Numbered from the stretch's first letter, positions 7,883 through 16,729 are shown. The stretch is DNA of 47,762 nucleotides from an uncultured Prevotellaceae bacterium (GCA_900541935.1 UQLZ01000017.1:1-47762), one strand, 5' to 3'. Notes: generated by a model from the sequence alone, not told the origin. Translations and numbers: made by a program.

Positions 7883-8533
7883 TTACCCAAGCAACAGAAA
7901 TTGTGGGGCATCCTCCGCTTCCATCTGTTCCTTGAAGAATTGCCTTCTGGCTTCCGCCTCCAGTTCCATGTCAGAGACGCTTGGCTGTGGATCATCTTCC
8001 TTCTCGCCATTATCGCCATTTCCAGAAGTTAGGGAAGAAAAGGAACTGTTGGCAAGTTGTGTAGGAGAAGTACCGCCATTCTTGATGGGAGGATCTTCTT
8101 TGTTGGGGAAGGCGGTTGTGGAAGCAGAAGAACTTGACTTGTCATAGTTGCTTCTTTGGTTGATGGGGATATAGTACGGATTGACAAACTTCTTGCCATC
8201 AACAATCCAAGCTGAAATGCAGAGCAAAGTGTGAACACTTCCCCGTCTTGTCTGTATAGAAGAAAGAATGCCCAATTTGTTCATGTGGTCAAGCATCTTG
8301 GAGACGGTCTTTCGGTCACACTTCCATAGTTTGGATAGAGCCACCTCTGACATGTTCACTTCCCACAATTCTGTTGTAGATTCCCCAACCTCATTTGAGG
8401 TTTCTATCTGTCGTGTCACCATCTGAATGAGTTGATAAAGGCATGAAAGGCGATTGATGCCAGCCGTGCCACCCATCAGATAGTTCACTTGTTCGTTACT
8501 CAGGATAATGCTGTTGAAAATATTACTGTTCAT
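7883..8533 (-). CDS. Winged-helix-like protein of the mobilizable element
   Basis: The protein has 216 aa. Residues 55-105 (VALSKLWKCDRKTVSKMLDHMNKLGILSS) read as a helix-turn-helix with a following wing, as in plasmid replication or regulatory proteins. The rest is Ser/Asn-rich linker and an acidic C terminus. It is a common companion of the primase and HTH genes on Bacteroides mobilizable elements. Whether it is a replication initiator or a regulator of mob genes cannot be told. It lies directly beside the candidate oriT. Confidence 0.65.
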   Translation of the reverse strand: MNSNIFNSIILSNEQVNYLMGGTAGINRLSCLYQLIQMVTRQIETSNEVGESTTELWEVNMSEVALSKLWKCDRKTVSKMLDHMNKLGILSSIQTRRGSVHTLLCISAWIVDGKKFVNPYYIPINQRSNYDKSSSSASTTAFPNKEDPPIKNGGTSPTQLANSSFSSLTSGNGDNGEKEDDPQPSVSDMELEAEARRQFFKEQMEAEDAPQFLLLG

Positions 8534-8605
8534 CGTTGTTCTATTATTGTTATGTAAATCTTTTCTTGCTGTTATGCGGAAAACTCTCTGCCGTCAAAAG
8601 AGAAA

Positions 8606-8953
8606 CTATCGCCTCATGCCGAAGCCTCTCTCTGGCATATAATACTCCTTGTCGTATGCGATATGGTCAAGCACACGTTGCAGTCGGTCAAGTTGGGGAC
8701 TGTCAAGCACTTGTATGGCATTGATGGTAATTTTCTGTGATGCAATTCTTCGATGCTCACAGTTTCTTTCAGACATGGTTCCGTCACCGTCAGCATAGAC
8801 CGAGTGAAGATAGTTATAGACTGCTTCCGTCTGTTCCTTGCTTGGGTAAGCAGCAGGAAAGCGGTCGGAAATGTAGTCTACCATATTGCTGACCGCATTA
8901 GCCAACAGAGGGTCACGTTTTTGCAGACTGTTTACAAGTTCATCTTTCGTCAT
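8606..8953 (-). CDS. Conserved hypothetical protein of the mobilizable element
   Basis: This small soluble protein has 115 aa, is predicted mostly helical, and has no recognised domain, signal peptide or cysteine motif. It starts 4 bp after the stop of the HTH gene at 8958, so the two are translated from one message. Its position between HTH genes in the backbone suggests a role in element maintenance; I do not know its function. Confidence 0.6.
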   Translation of the reverse strand: MTKDELVNSLQKRDPLLANAVSNMVDYISDRFPAAYPSKEQTEAVYNYLHSVYADGDGTMSERNCEHRRIASQKITINAIQVLDSPQLDRLQRVLDHIAYDKEYYMPERGFGMRR

Positions 8954-8957
8954 GATG

Positions 8958-9290
8958 CTATGGTCTATTGTTCATTTCATTCAGACGGTTTGCAGCCTCC
9001 AGTCTTATCTCCTCCTCCGACATGGCTCTTGCGCCACGCACCCAGTCAAGCAAGGCTTTCTTCTCAAAGAAGATGAGCTTGCCAGCAGGCTTGAAGTACG
9101 GCAACTGGTTAAGATGCGTCATCTTGTAGAACGTACTCTTGGCAATGCCGAGAAAGGCGGAAGCCTCTTCAAGGTTCAATACTTCCTTTGTCATGTAGCA
9201 AAGGTTCTCCAACTTGTTCACTCTCGACTGAAGCTCCACTATCTTGCGTTCATGGTCGAGGTTCATCTTTAATGCGTTCTTTTCTGTCAT
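8958..9290 (-). CDS. Helix-turn-helix (excisionase-type) DNA-binding protein
   Basis: The protein has 110 aa. An N-terminal coiled-coil stretch (about 10-32) is followed by a MerR-like/excisionase HTH: LNLEEASAFLGIAKSTFYKM and then LPYFKPAGKLIFFEKKALLDWV (about 38-85). Small proteins like this control excision or transcription on Bacteroides elements. It heads a run of three minus-strand genes. A similar HTH protein is encoded at 11787. Confidence 0.75.
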   Translation of the reverse strand: MTEKNALKMNLDHERKIVELQSRVNKLENLCYMTKEVLNLEEASAFLGIAKSTFYKMTHLNQLPYFKPAGKLIFFEKKALLDWVRGARAMSEEEIRLEAANRLNEMNNRP

Positions 9291-9539
9291 AAATCTGATA
9301 TTTTGTTTATTTCGTTATCGATTTCGGCTGCAAAGTATATTGTTGCCAATGATATTCAAGCAGCCGTTATGGCTTATTAAAAGTGTTGGTTTTCAATTCT
9401 TTGGCTCTATTTACCATGCTGCAATGTGGTAGATTGGTCGAACACTCACTCTTCGGGAATAAAGTGGAGAAGTTATAGTGGGCTATATCAGGGCAAGCCC
9501 TATCGTGCACGCCACACCTCTTTGCGTCCAGCCGCCAAG

Positions 9540-10403
9540 TCAGAATTTGTTTCTTCCCTTTTGTAGGAATGCAATACTTTTGTTCATCAGATACTCGTTG
9601 AGATCTTTGTATTCTTCATACTCATTTGAGGCATCAGTACACTTGTTTCCCAATGCTTTCATTATCTGCCAGGTGGCCATTCTGCCAGCTTTGTCATTAT
9701 CCAAGTGGCAGCATATTTGAGAATACTTATTGAGCATGGAGAGAGCACTCGGGATGTTTACAATGGAGTTGAGTACCACCGCATCACATTCGCCATGTAG
9801 TATGAGATAGGAGAGATAATCCACGAATCCCTCGAATATGTGACAAGCGGTTTCGTGGTTCCTTATCGTAGTGATTGCTTTCGGAGCAATACATCCCTTG
9901 AAGTATGGATTCCGAAGTTCATAGCCACCAGCATCATTCTTGAAGCCAATAGCAAAATATCGCTTGCCAGCACTTTTGTAGTGTATTTCCACGCACTGCC
10001 TTTTGGCTGTAATAGAATCAACACCCCTTCCCGAGAGGTATTGTAGCAAAGCAGGATGAGCCAGTTCTTTTACCTCAATATCTTCAAACGAAGTGTCCTT
10101 TTGTGAGCAAGTAGAATGGATTGGTATTGTGGGTAGAATAATTGAATGCCCCATCATGTGCAATACTTCTGAAATGTTTTGCGTGTGGTATAGTTGCATC
10201 GCCAAATCAATGATGTTACCTCCTTTGCCCAGTGCAAAGTCATACCACACGTTTTTGGTTAAATCCACCTTAAATGATGCGGTTTTCTCCGTATGTAGTG
10301 GCGATAAGTACCACCACTTATTTCCTTTTCTGTTTATTGGTTCATATCCCTTGCTTGCAAGGAAGTTGGATATTTGGATTGCCTTTATTTCTTGTATAGT
10401 CAT
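9540..10403 (-). CDS. DNA primase, toprim domain, with degenerate zinc-finger domain
   Basis: The protein has 287 aa. Residues 25-70 align with the CHC2 zinc domain of DnaG-type primases (SPLHTEKTASFKVDLTKNVW then GKGGN), but the zinc cysteines are replaced, leaving only H37. The toprim centre is intact: E191 and D195 in FEGFVDY, D235 and D237 in HLDNDKAGR. It should prime replication of the excised or transferred element. I chose ATG 10403 (MTIQEIKAIQ) since the upstream 43 residues are not primase-like. The helicase gene precedes it by 173 bp. Confidence 0.85.
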   Translation of the reverse strand: MTIQEIKAIQISNFLASKGYEPINRKGNKWWYLSPLHTEKTASFKVDLTKNVWYDFALGKGGNIIDLAMQLYHTQNISEVLHMMGHSIILPTIPIHSTCSQKDTSFEDIEVKELAHPALLQYLSGRGVDSITAKRQCVEIHYKSAGKRYFAIGFKNDAGGYELRNPYFKGCIAPKAITTIRNHETACHIFEGFVDYLSYLILHGECDAVVLNSIVNIPSALSMLNKYSQICCHLDNDKAGRMATWQIMKALGNKCTDASNEYEEYKDLNEYLMNKSIAFLQKGRNKF

Positions 10404-10576
10404 AATGTGAGTGATTTGTTGAAATGTTGAGTTGTTGAGAGAATGGGCTGGTGAAAAGAAAAATAGCTTTCTCTTTTGCCCAGTTACACCTCTTGTTGAG
10501 TGCTTGTTGAATTGTATTTGTTTGAGTACCAAAGATTAGTCTGTTGTTCTCAACAATTCAACAACTCAACAAAGGA

Positions 10577-11770
10577 TTATAAACCTAAAGAGTCTATAAA
10601 TTCCTTGGTCACCGTGTAGAAACGTCCCACTCTGCTAATTGAGGAAACACGCCCCGGCTTAGTGTAGTCACATTGATAGGCAAGATAGGTCAGTGCATTG
10701 TGAGCAGGGGTAAGTCGCCAGACATCTTTCACGACCTTTCGTATCTGCCATTGCTCCACCTTTACACCGTTCATGGTCAGTAACGGTATTAAGTCTTGAG
10801 GGATGAACGACAGCTTGTCAACGTGTTGCGTTTCCATAATGTCACGTATCAGCTCTACCATATCCAACTCCGTATGGTTGCGGTTGCACTGGATAATGCG
10901 GTCAAGAGCCTCTGTCCTGATAAGGGTAGGATGAAACCACATACGCCCCTCTTTGTTGGTGGAGAGTGTGCGGTGCTGGAGATAATAGAGGAATGCAGGT
11001 ATCTGTTCCTTTAGCTTTTGCAGGAAATTGGTATCATCGCTTTCAAGTGGTCGGATTTTACGCACCCAATAGCGGTTTTCTCCCGGGTCAATGATAACAG
11101 GGTAAAGTTCGTTATTGGAACATAGTACGAACTTGGCAAAGAAGTTTACCTCCTGTCTGTCTTTACCCTTGGCCTCCACCTTGTAGGTTTGGGCTGTGCT
11201 TAGGTTCTTCAATCGCTCTGAATCTTCTCTACGACTCAACAGCACCTCGTCCACAACGATGAGTAGCTTGCCAGCCCAGTCAGCATTGAACTGGCTCCTG
11301 AAATCCTCGTTTGTATTAAAGGTGGCATTGTCCTGAAAGATACTTTTCAGAAAGTTCAGGAAAGTGGTCTTTCCTGTGTTTCGTTCCTCTGACACCAATA
11401 ACAGGATGGGGAGTTTCTGAGTCGGCTGCATATAAAGCAACTGCATATAGTCCAACCCCAGTTCGTATTGCTCCTCAAAGATGTGGTGTAGCAGTTTTTC
11501 AATATCAGAGAAATTCCCTTCTGCCGGAACATGGTCAATTGGTTCATACAGATTATAGAAACCTGCAACATCCTTTTGGTAGTCTGTGTGACTTGGCACT
11601 GTGCAAAAACCATTATATTTATCAATAGTAGGGATATTGTGCTTACCATAATCTTGTCGGATAGTGCCAAAGCTCCATTGCAATCTGCGGGTAGTCATCG
11701 TTCCATCTGCCAAAGGCTGCTGCACTACCTTATATATAGTAGTGCCTACTCGAATGTATTGTTCTTCCAT
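10577..11770 (-). CDS. Primase-associated SF3-like helicase (DUF5906-type)
   Basis: The protein has 397 aa. The Walker A motif is SEERNTGKTT (127-136) and Walker B is LLIVVDEVLL (D174, E175). A conserved asparagine follows in FVLCSNNELYP, as in sensor motifs of SF3 and D5-type helicases. The C-terminal 100 residues may be a winged-helix DNA-binding part. It should unwind element DNA with the primase encoded downstream. ATG 11770 (MEEQYIRVG) was preferred to 11794, which would overlap the preceding gene. Confidence 0.85.
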   Translation of the reverse strand: MEEQYIRVGTTIYKVVQQPLADGTMTTRRLQWSFGTIRQDYGKHNIPTIDKYNGFCTVPSHTDYQKDVAGFYNLYEPIDHVPAEGNFSDIEKLLHHIFEEQYELGLDYMQLLYMQPTQKLPILLLVSEERNTGKTTFLNFLKSIFQDNATFNTNEDFRSQFNADWAGKLLIVVDEVLLSRREDSERLKNLSTAQTYKVEAKGKDRQEVNFFAKFVLCSNNELYPVIIDPGENRYWVRKIRPLESDDTNFLQKLKEQIPAFLYYLQHRTLSTNKEGRMWFHPTLIRTEALDRIIQCNRNHTELDMVELIRDIMETQHVDKLSFIPQDLIPLLTMNGVKVEQWQIRKVVKDVWRLTPAHNALTYLAYQCDYTKPGRVSSISRVGRFYTVTKEFIDSLGL

Positions 11771-11786
11771 AATGCTTGCTTTTAGA

Positions 11787-12092
11787 TTAAACATTTGGAT
11801 TAGCGCTATTAGCAGTCTGTACTTTAGCTTTCAGAAGTGAGGAGATTTCCTTCTTCGAGTAAAGATTACGTCCTCCCAATTTGTGAACTACAATTCTTCC
11901 CTCCTTCTGCATACGCCACAAAGTGGTATAGGTTATGTGGAGTCGTTCACATACCTGATCGCGAGTAAAATACTCGTCACTCTCTTCTGGTGTCAAATCG
12001 GCCTGTGGCTTTTTCCCAACTAATTCTTCCACCAATTCAGAAACAACCTGTTTCAGGTCATCCTTCTGTAACATTATAAAATTGCCTTGCAT
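11787..12092 (-). CDS. Helix-turn-helix (excisionase-type) DNA-binding protein
   Basis: The protein has 101 aa. The HTH occupies about residues 42-85 (FTRDQVCERLHITYTTLWRMQKEG, then GGRNLYSKKEI), the common excisionase/MerR-like form. It is the first gene of the replication run (HTH, helicase, primase). Starts at 12092 or 12074 (MLQKDDLKQ) are both possible. It could regulate the operon or act as an excision factor for the integrase. Confidence 0.75.
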   Translation of the reverse strand: MQGNFIMLQKDDLKQVVSELVEELVGKKPQADLTPEESDEYFTRDQVCERLHITYTTLWRMQKEGRIVVHKLGGRNLYSKKEISSLLKAKVQTANSANPNV

Positions 12093-12141
12093 ATCATGTT
12101 GTTTTAATAATTACGCTGCGAAATTACGATGGAATAAAATG

Positions 12142-12187
12142 AAAGCACCTCGGTAAAAATCATGACGATTTCTGCCGAGGTGCTTTT
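12142..12187 (-). terminator. Terminator of the cargo operon
   Basis: A perfect 12-bp stem (12142-12153 with 12175-12186) contains a second short stem AAATC/GATTT in its loop. T-rich sequence follows on both strands. It separates the two-gene cargo operon from the element backbone. Confidence 0.85.
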
Positions 12188-12233
12188 AACGGAACAGCGT
12201 TTCTTTTTAACAAATCAAGCCTTTATGATGCAA

Positions 12234-13598
12234 TCAATATACATCAGGGGAAAGTAAGGTGCGCAGTCTTATGCTTATCAACTTTGCCTGTTCTTTTCCT
12301 GTTTGAACAGTCTTTTCTGATAAACTCAAATTATAGTCGTTGCCACGTTCACTGACAATGGCATTATAAAGGGCTTCTCCCCAATCAAAGCCAGACTTAA
12401 ATCCAAGGGATGGGAATTTTTCCAAGATGGCTGTATGGAAAGTACGATAGTTATAGGTATCATTAAGCAAGCTTCCATTGGTCAGCGCAGCAAAAATATA
12501 AGCAAGAATAGAATCCGTATCATTCGTTTCCATCCATTCGGTGAGTATTTTTTCTATCTCGTTGGTAAGAAGTTCTGCATGAGGTTGTATAAGCATTTCT
12601 TCAAGCAGGACACAGACTTGCTTACGTCCACGTCTGCCTTTACTCTCTTGTAATGCAGAATTAGCTACATCTTTGACTACACGATTGTTTGTTGCTTTCC
12701 ATGTTCCTTTAGTGTAAGTTGCTTTATCCATACTGGTAAGCATCAAAGAGCGCATAATTTGTTCGCCAAAGTTTTTCTGCCAAAAAGAAGGCTTCTCTCC
12801 CATCATTGTTTTGGATAATAAATCAGCGGTCTTCACGAAACCATTATCAAATATCATCCAATAGAACACATTGAACAAGAAAGGATTATTGTGCTGCAAT
12901 TTATCTTTTGTTTCCTCTTTGTTAAATGTGGAGGCAAACAATTCAGTCAGTTTTTCGTGTGCCTGCTGACTAACATTAGAAAATTGAGCTTTGTTGTAGC
13001 TATCGGTTCCTGGGCATAGGCTTAACAACAATTCGGTGATGCCTTTTATTCCATCAAGTGACAGCAGTTCTGTCAAGTAGGAAAAGCCTTTAAGGACGAA
13101 GCTAATGTCACCCTCGTATGCTTTTGTGAAGAGATTTGTGAACTCTTGATATTCTTTCGGGTGCTCATAATGCCAACGGCGCAAACGCAAAAGATTCAGA
13201 TCTTGGTCTGATGCATCTTGAGTCTCCTGTTCTTTATCCTGCAAGTAGAGTTTAATCCCATCCTTGATGTATTGTGCATCCGTAGATTGCTCGAATTTAG
13301 TCATGGCACTCTCTATTTCCTCAAGCCCATTATCCAATTCTAAATAGCAATACATACAACAAACAGCCACATCACCTTCTTCTGCGGCTTTAGAGAAGGT
13401 GTTTATTATGTTCTCAACAGGCATATTCTTTGCTGTCATTGCCTCTAAAAGCATATTTTGAAGCGAGTCAGTATCATCGCATTCTGCCACATTGGTTCCA
13501 TCTTGTGATAGAATGTCCAATGTGGAATGAATCCTGCTTTTGAACTCTGCATAGATTTCTTGGTTCGCCTCAAACCATTCCTTCATCTTATTGCCCAT
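12234..13598 (-). CDS. Unrecognised 454-aa protein in an operon with an AAA ATPase
   Basis: I do not recognise the family. The protein is soluble, rich in helices and acidic, with no signal peptide, membrane segment, Walker motif or nuclease motif that I can see. Repeated helix-pair-like stretches (for example EEGDVAVCCMYCYLELDNGL and SFVLKGFSYLTELLSLDGI) give it the look of an alpha-solenoid or TPR-like scaffold. It begins 23 bp after the ATPase stop, so the two should be co-expressed. It is terminated by a strong hairpin at 12142-12187. Its placement as cargo suggests host or element defence, stress or competition functions, but that is only inference. Confidence 0.7.
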   Translation of the reverse strand: MGNKMKEWFEANQEIYAEFKSRIHSTLDILSQDGTNVAECDDTDSLQNMLLEAMTAKNMPVENIINTFSKAAEEGDVAVCCMYCYLELDNGLEEIESAMTKFEQSTDAQYIKDGIKLYLQDKEQETQDASDQDLNLLRLRRWHYEHPKEYQEFTNLFTKAYEGDISFVLKGFSYLTELLSLDGIKGITELLLSLCPGTDSYNKAQFSNVSQQAHEKLTELFASTFNKEETKDKLQHNNPFLFNVFYWMIFDNGFVKTADLLSKTMMGEKPSFWQKNFGEQIMRSLMLTSMDKATYTKGTWKATNNRVVKDVANSALQESKGRRGRKQVCVLLEEMLIQPHAELLTNEIEKILTEWMETNDTDSILAYIFAALTNGSLLNDTYNYRTFHTAILEKFPSLGFKSGFDWGEALYNAIVSERGNDYNLSLSEKTVQTGKEQAKLISIRLRTLLSPDVY

Positions 13599-13621
13599 AA
13601 GTGTTAGTTTAGCTAATATGG

Positions 13622-14914
13622 TTAATCTTTAAGACAAGCCAGCGGAATGACTTTCACACCATCCTGACGAGTGTATGCCATGCTTCCACCAGTCATCACT
13701 ATCAGCAAATCCGGTTCCCGAATGGGCATCTGTTTCTCTGTTTTGTTATGTTCCTGTATAAGCCTTTTGAGTTCAAGCAGATGCTTGGCTCCATCGTCAA
13801 TCTCACGACTGCCAAGTTTGCACTCTATCAAGGCATACCGTCCATCTTCCAGATGCAGCACTATATCCGCTTCCAAATCATATCGGTCATGATAATAAGA
13901 TACGTGACTGTTCAAGTCTATAGTATATGCCTTTAGGTCACGAATACACATCTGTTCAAAGATAAATCCAAACGTCTTGAGCTGCATGGTCAACGCTTCA
14001 GGAGACAACCCCAAAAGAGCAATCGGAATGGAAGGGTCGCAGAAACATCGTTTCACACCACTCCTGATAGCAGTTTTACTTCTAATGGCAGGACACCATG
14101 CACTGACGTTTTGAATGACAAACAGCTTTTCCAAAGCAGAAACATAGTCATCAAACGTATCTACATGACAGCTCACTTCACCAGATGAGGTCACATCATC
14201 CAAAAGCGACTTCTTCTTGACCAGAGTCGAAACATTTCTGGCATACGCCCGAAGTATCATACTGGTCAGTCTGGCATCTCTTTTCTTGCCATCAATGCTA
14301 GAAATGTCGTTGGAGCAAATTGTTTGAACATAGTTCTTTGCAACGAGTAGTTGAGCCTTTGGGGTACGAGCCAACAAAGAAGCTGGCCATCCGCCTCGGG
14401 AGGCTGCAAAGATTAATTCCTCAACGGTCATCTTAGACATCTTACCGTCAATATCATAATCTGGATTGTTGAAAAGTTCTTTCAACGAAACTTCACCTGT
14501 AGATTCTTGTGATTCCCACAAACTCATAGGCAGCATACGCAGTCTGGCAATACGACCAACTCCAGAATGGTGTATTTGGGATTTGTCAACGGCATTGGAA
14601 CCTGTAAGTATAAATTGTCCGGGGATTTGACGATCATCAACAACAGTTCGTACTGCATCCCACAACATTGGAGCATCTTGCCACTCATCAATAAGGCGAG
14701 GCGTAGCTCCATTTAACAGAATGGACGGCTTAGTTTTAGCGGTGACCAAATACTCCTCACGCAAACTAGGATCTTGCATTCTCAAAATGCTGTTTGCAAG
14801 TTGAGACGCAGTTGTGGTTTTGCCACACCATTTTGGTCCTTCTATCAATACAGCCCCAAATGCATCCAGCAAGTCTTGCAACAGGGCATCGGCAGTTCTT
14901 TTATAGTAACTCAT
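13622..14914 (-). CDS. AAA ATPase of the AAA_14/DUF4143 type
   Basis: The protein has 430 aa. Walker A is GPKWCGKTT (26-34), Walker B is RLIDEW (D76, E77), and a sensor-like FILTGSN follows. The C-terminal part shows a PD-(D/E)xK-like pattern (LEADIVLHL, then YALIECKLG), usual for DUF4143 proteins. These ATPases are frequent in Bacteroidetes and archaea, and their cellular role is unclear. ATG 14914 was chosen over 14977 because a good promoter lies between the two (14935-14963). It is the first gene of the cargo operon. Confidence 0.85.
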   Translation of the reverse strand: MSYYKRTADALLQDLLDAFGAVLIEGPKWCGKTTTASQLANSILRMQDPSLREEYLVTAKTKPSILLNGATPRLIDEWQDAPMLWDAVRTVVDDRQIPGQFILTGSNAVDKSQIHHSGVGRIARLRMLPMSLWESQESTGEVSLKELFNNPDYDIDGKMSKMTVEELIFAASRGGWPASLLARTPKAQLLVAKNYVQTICSNDISSIDGKKRDARLTSMILRAYARNVSTLVKKKSLLDDVTSSGEVSCHVDTFDDYVSALEKLFVIQNVSAWCPAIRSKTAIRSGVKRCFCDPSIPIALLGLSPEALTMQLKTFGFIFEQMCIRDLKAYTIDLNSHVSYYHDRYDLEADIVLHLEDGRYALIECKLGSREIDDGAKHLLELKRLIQEHNKTEKQMPIREPDLLIVMTGGSMAYTRQDGVKVIPLACLKD

Positions 14915-14934
14915 ATAATATGCTTTTTCAATTG

Positions 14935-14963
14935 CAAAGATACATATTTTCTGCGAATTGCAA
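14935..14963 (-). promoter_or_regulatory. Promoter of the cargo operon
   Basis: The -7 box TATATTTG-type TATCTTTG (14935-14942) and a TTG -33 element (14961-14963) are 18 bp apart, close to the Bacteroidetes consensus. The transcript would begin about 15 nt before ATG 14914. Confidence 0.65.
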
Positions 14964-14971
14964 GGTTGATT

Positions 14972-15078
14972 CGGCATTTTTGTGGCATTTTAATCCACTT
15001 TTTTGCGGTATTTTATTCGGTATTTTTGTGGCATTTTAATCCACTTTTTTGCGGTATTTCACTTGGCATTCTTGCGGT
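14972..15078. repeat. 46-bp tandem repeat, about 2.3 copies
   Basis: Copies start at 14972 and 15018 and differ at a few bases, with a partial third copy from 15064. Each contains TTTTTGTGGCATTTT and TTTTTTGCGGTATTT, so a shorter motif TTTTTG(T/C)GG(C/T)ATTT recurs about five times. The block fills the space between the integrase stop and the cargo promoter. Confidence 0.8.
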
Positions 15079-15090
15079 GAGCAACTATAA

Positions 15091-16623
15091 TTAGTCTGAT
15101 AAGTTAGCCATCAACTCCGTCCGTTCCTCCTCGCTCAAGCCTTTCAGCATCTCAAGCAGGGCTTTCTTATCTACCACAGGAGTACTTTCTTTCGACTTCT
15201 CATTAAGTAGATAATGGTTATACTCCAGCATCTTTGCAAGCGGATAGGCACCGATATAATTGGAAGTAATGTCACCGCCGCCACTATGCCCCATGCTGTC
15301 GCTTATATATTTATAAGGTACGACACCAGAGTTATTGAGGTTGGTAGCGAAGCTGTGCCTTGCCCAAGTGGGTGATGGCACCTGTTCCATATCCAATAGT
15401 TTGGCAACTTTTGCCATGTGCTCACGTATATATCTGTTGTAGCGTTGGATAACCCATATCTCTTGTTCTGGTGTGATTAGCTCACTCATGATGGGGAACA
15501 CCCTCCGCCCAAGTTTTGGAACATTGCCATACCGGTTGAGTATCTCTTGAATCTCGGAAGTGACAGGAAATATCACTTCGCTGGCACTCTCGTTCCGCTC
15601 ACGAGTTTTGTGGCGAAGGAAACGAAGCTGCTTGCCATGAGTGGCATAGTATAGTTCATCATAAGTCAGTCGGAGTGTATCAGCAAGATTCTGCCCATCG
15701 CCCAGATACATAAAAAGGAATAGTCCAAGGTCGCGAAATATGGCATACTTCTCTCTGCCGAGGAACAGTTCGTTTCCATCTTTGTCTTTTGCCTCGTCAG
15801 CTTTCCAAAAGTCATAGAGCTTCCGCATGGTAGCCACGTCAAGAAACTCATGCTTACGGCTCTGCGCTTTGTTGTAGCCCGTATCCTTAAACATTTCTTT
15901 GGTATCACCTTTCATCAGTCCGTTAGCTATGCACATATTGATTATAGTCCTTAGACTGCGAAGTGCGATAGCAATAGTGGTGGTGCTCAATTCATTCTTC
16001 TTCATGATTTTTACCCATTTCAAGATAAAGTCACGGTTAATATCTGCAAACGATACATCCGTTCCCAAATCTTTCACAAAGCGATTGCGTACATCCTTAC
16101 TACAACGAGCGGAACCAGCCTTGCCTTCATTGGTCTTAGATTGAATGTACGAATCCCAAACTGTGATGATGGTGCTGTCATCGTCTTTCTTGCCTTGGAA
16201 CCTGTCTTGCAACTTGCGAAGAGAGAAATTGTTTTCCGAGATAAGTTGGTTAACCATCAGTTCCACTCTGTCCATCAGATTCTTCATGTCGTTACGCTCC
16301 GCTAATTGGATGCGCCGACCGCTTTTCTCATAATCGCAAAGAACCAACCATTCTTCCATAGTGTATGATTTTCCTAAACGCAGGAAAATCTTTTGTCCGC
16401 CATGACACACACGCACAGCTACTGGAAGCGGTTGCGAATAGTCGCCCGCTTTTCGTATGTCAAGAGTCAGCGAACCATATACATTGCCATTCGCAGCCGT
16501 GAATTTCGCAAGGCATTTTTCTCCTCTTGATGTGGTTTTTGCATCCTCTTTTGTAGTTTTAGTAACCTTATTCATCTTTCCATTCTCCATAATACCTTCA
16601 TTTACAAGTGAAATCGTGTTCAT
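15091..16623 (-). CDS. Tyrosine recombinase (site-specific integrase)
   Basis: The protein has 510 aa, longer than most because of an N-terminal arm-binding region (about 25-110). A SAM-like core-binding domain follows (about 145-250), then the catalytic domain. Visible catalytic features are the arginine in DTLRLTYDEL, RHSFAT in the second box (preceded by TWA instead of HxL, common in Bacteroidetes integrases), MGHSGGGDITSNY and the tyrosine region in NYIGAY. It should integrate and excise the element at the tRNA-Met site. Start codons at 16623, 16590 and 16575 are all possible; I took the first after the direct repeat. A consensus promoter lies at 16664-16694. Confidence 0.9.
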   Translation of the reverse strand: MNTISLVNEGIMENGKMNKVTKTTKEDAKTTSRGEKCLAKFTAANGNVYGSLTLDIRKAGDYSQPLPVAVRVCHGGQKIFLRLGKSYTMEEWLVLCDYEKSGRRIQLAERNDMKNLMDRVELMVNQLISENNFSLRKLQDRFQGKKDDDSTIITVWDSYIQSKTNEGKAGSARCSKDVRNRFVKDLGTDVSFADINRDFILKWVKIMKKNELSTTTIAIALRSLRTIINMCIANGLMKGDTKEMFKDTGYNKAQSRKHEFLDVATMRKLYDFWKADEAKDKDGNELFLGREKYAIFRDLGLFLFMYLGDGQNLADTLRLTYDELYYATHGKQLRFLRHKTRERNESASEVIFPVTSEIQEILNRYGNVPKLGRRVFPIMSELITPEQEIWVIQRYNRYIREHMAKVAKLLDMEQVPSPTWARHSFATNLNNSGVVPYKYISDSMGHSGGGDITSNYIGAYPLAKMLEYNHYLLNEKSKESTPVVDKKALLEMLKGLSEEERTELMANLSD

Positions 16624-16625
16624 TT

Positions 16626-16646
16626 GGTGACCTTCAGGTGACCTTT
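16626..16646 (+). repeat. Subterminal direct repeat, right copy (att or arm site)
   Basis: This is the same double GGTGACC block as at 106-127, in the same orientation. It lies in the presumed leader of the integrase message, between its promoter and its start codon. Confidence 0.7.
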
Positions 16647-16663
16647 TCGCATGAAAACTGGTG

Positions 16664-16694
16664 CAAATATAGTGATTTTCCTGCAAACTGCAAA
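16664..16694 (-). promoter_or_regulatory. Integrase promoter
   Basis: On the minus strand, TTTG (16691-16694), exactly 19 bp, then TATATTTG (16664-16671) match the Bacteroidetes consensus in full. Transcription would begin near 16660 and cross the direct repeat before reaching the integrase start. Confidence 0.75.
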
Positions 16695-16729
16695 ATTCAT
16701 TAGTCACTGATTATCAGCGCAATAGTACC

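Noticed and set aside
7696..8032. Overlapping frames of 107 and 171 codons around the candidate oriT
   Set aside because: They overlap the 3' part of the winged-helix gene and the inverted repeats, and their translations show no domain.
14972..15078. CRISPR array
   Set aside because: The repeats are directly adjacent without unique spacers, only about 2.3 copies, and no cas genes are near.
14774..15094. Plus-strand frame of 106 codons through the tandem repeats
   Set aside because: Its sequence is the repeat read out as FNPLFCGI-like text and overlaps the start of the ATPase gene.
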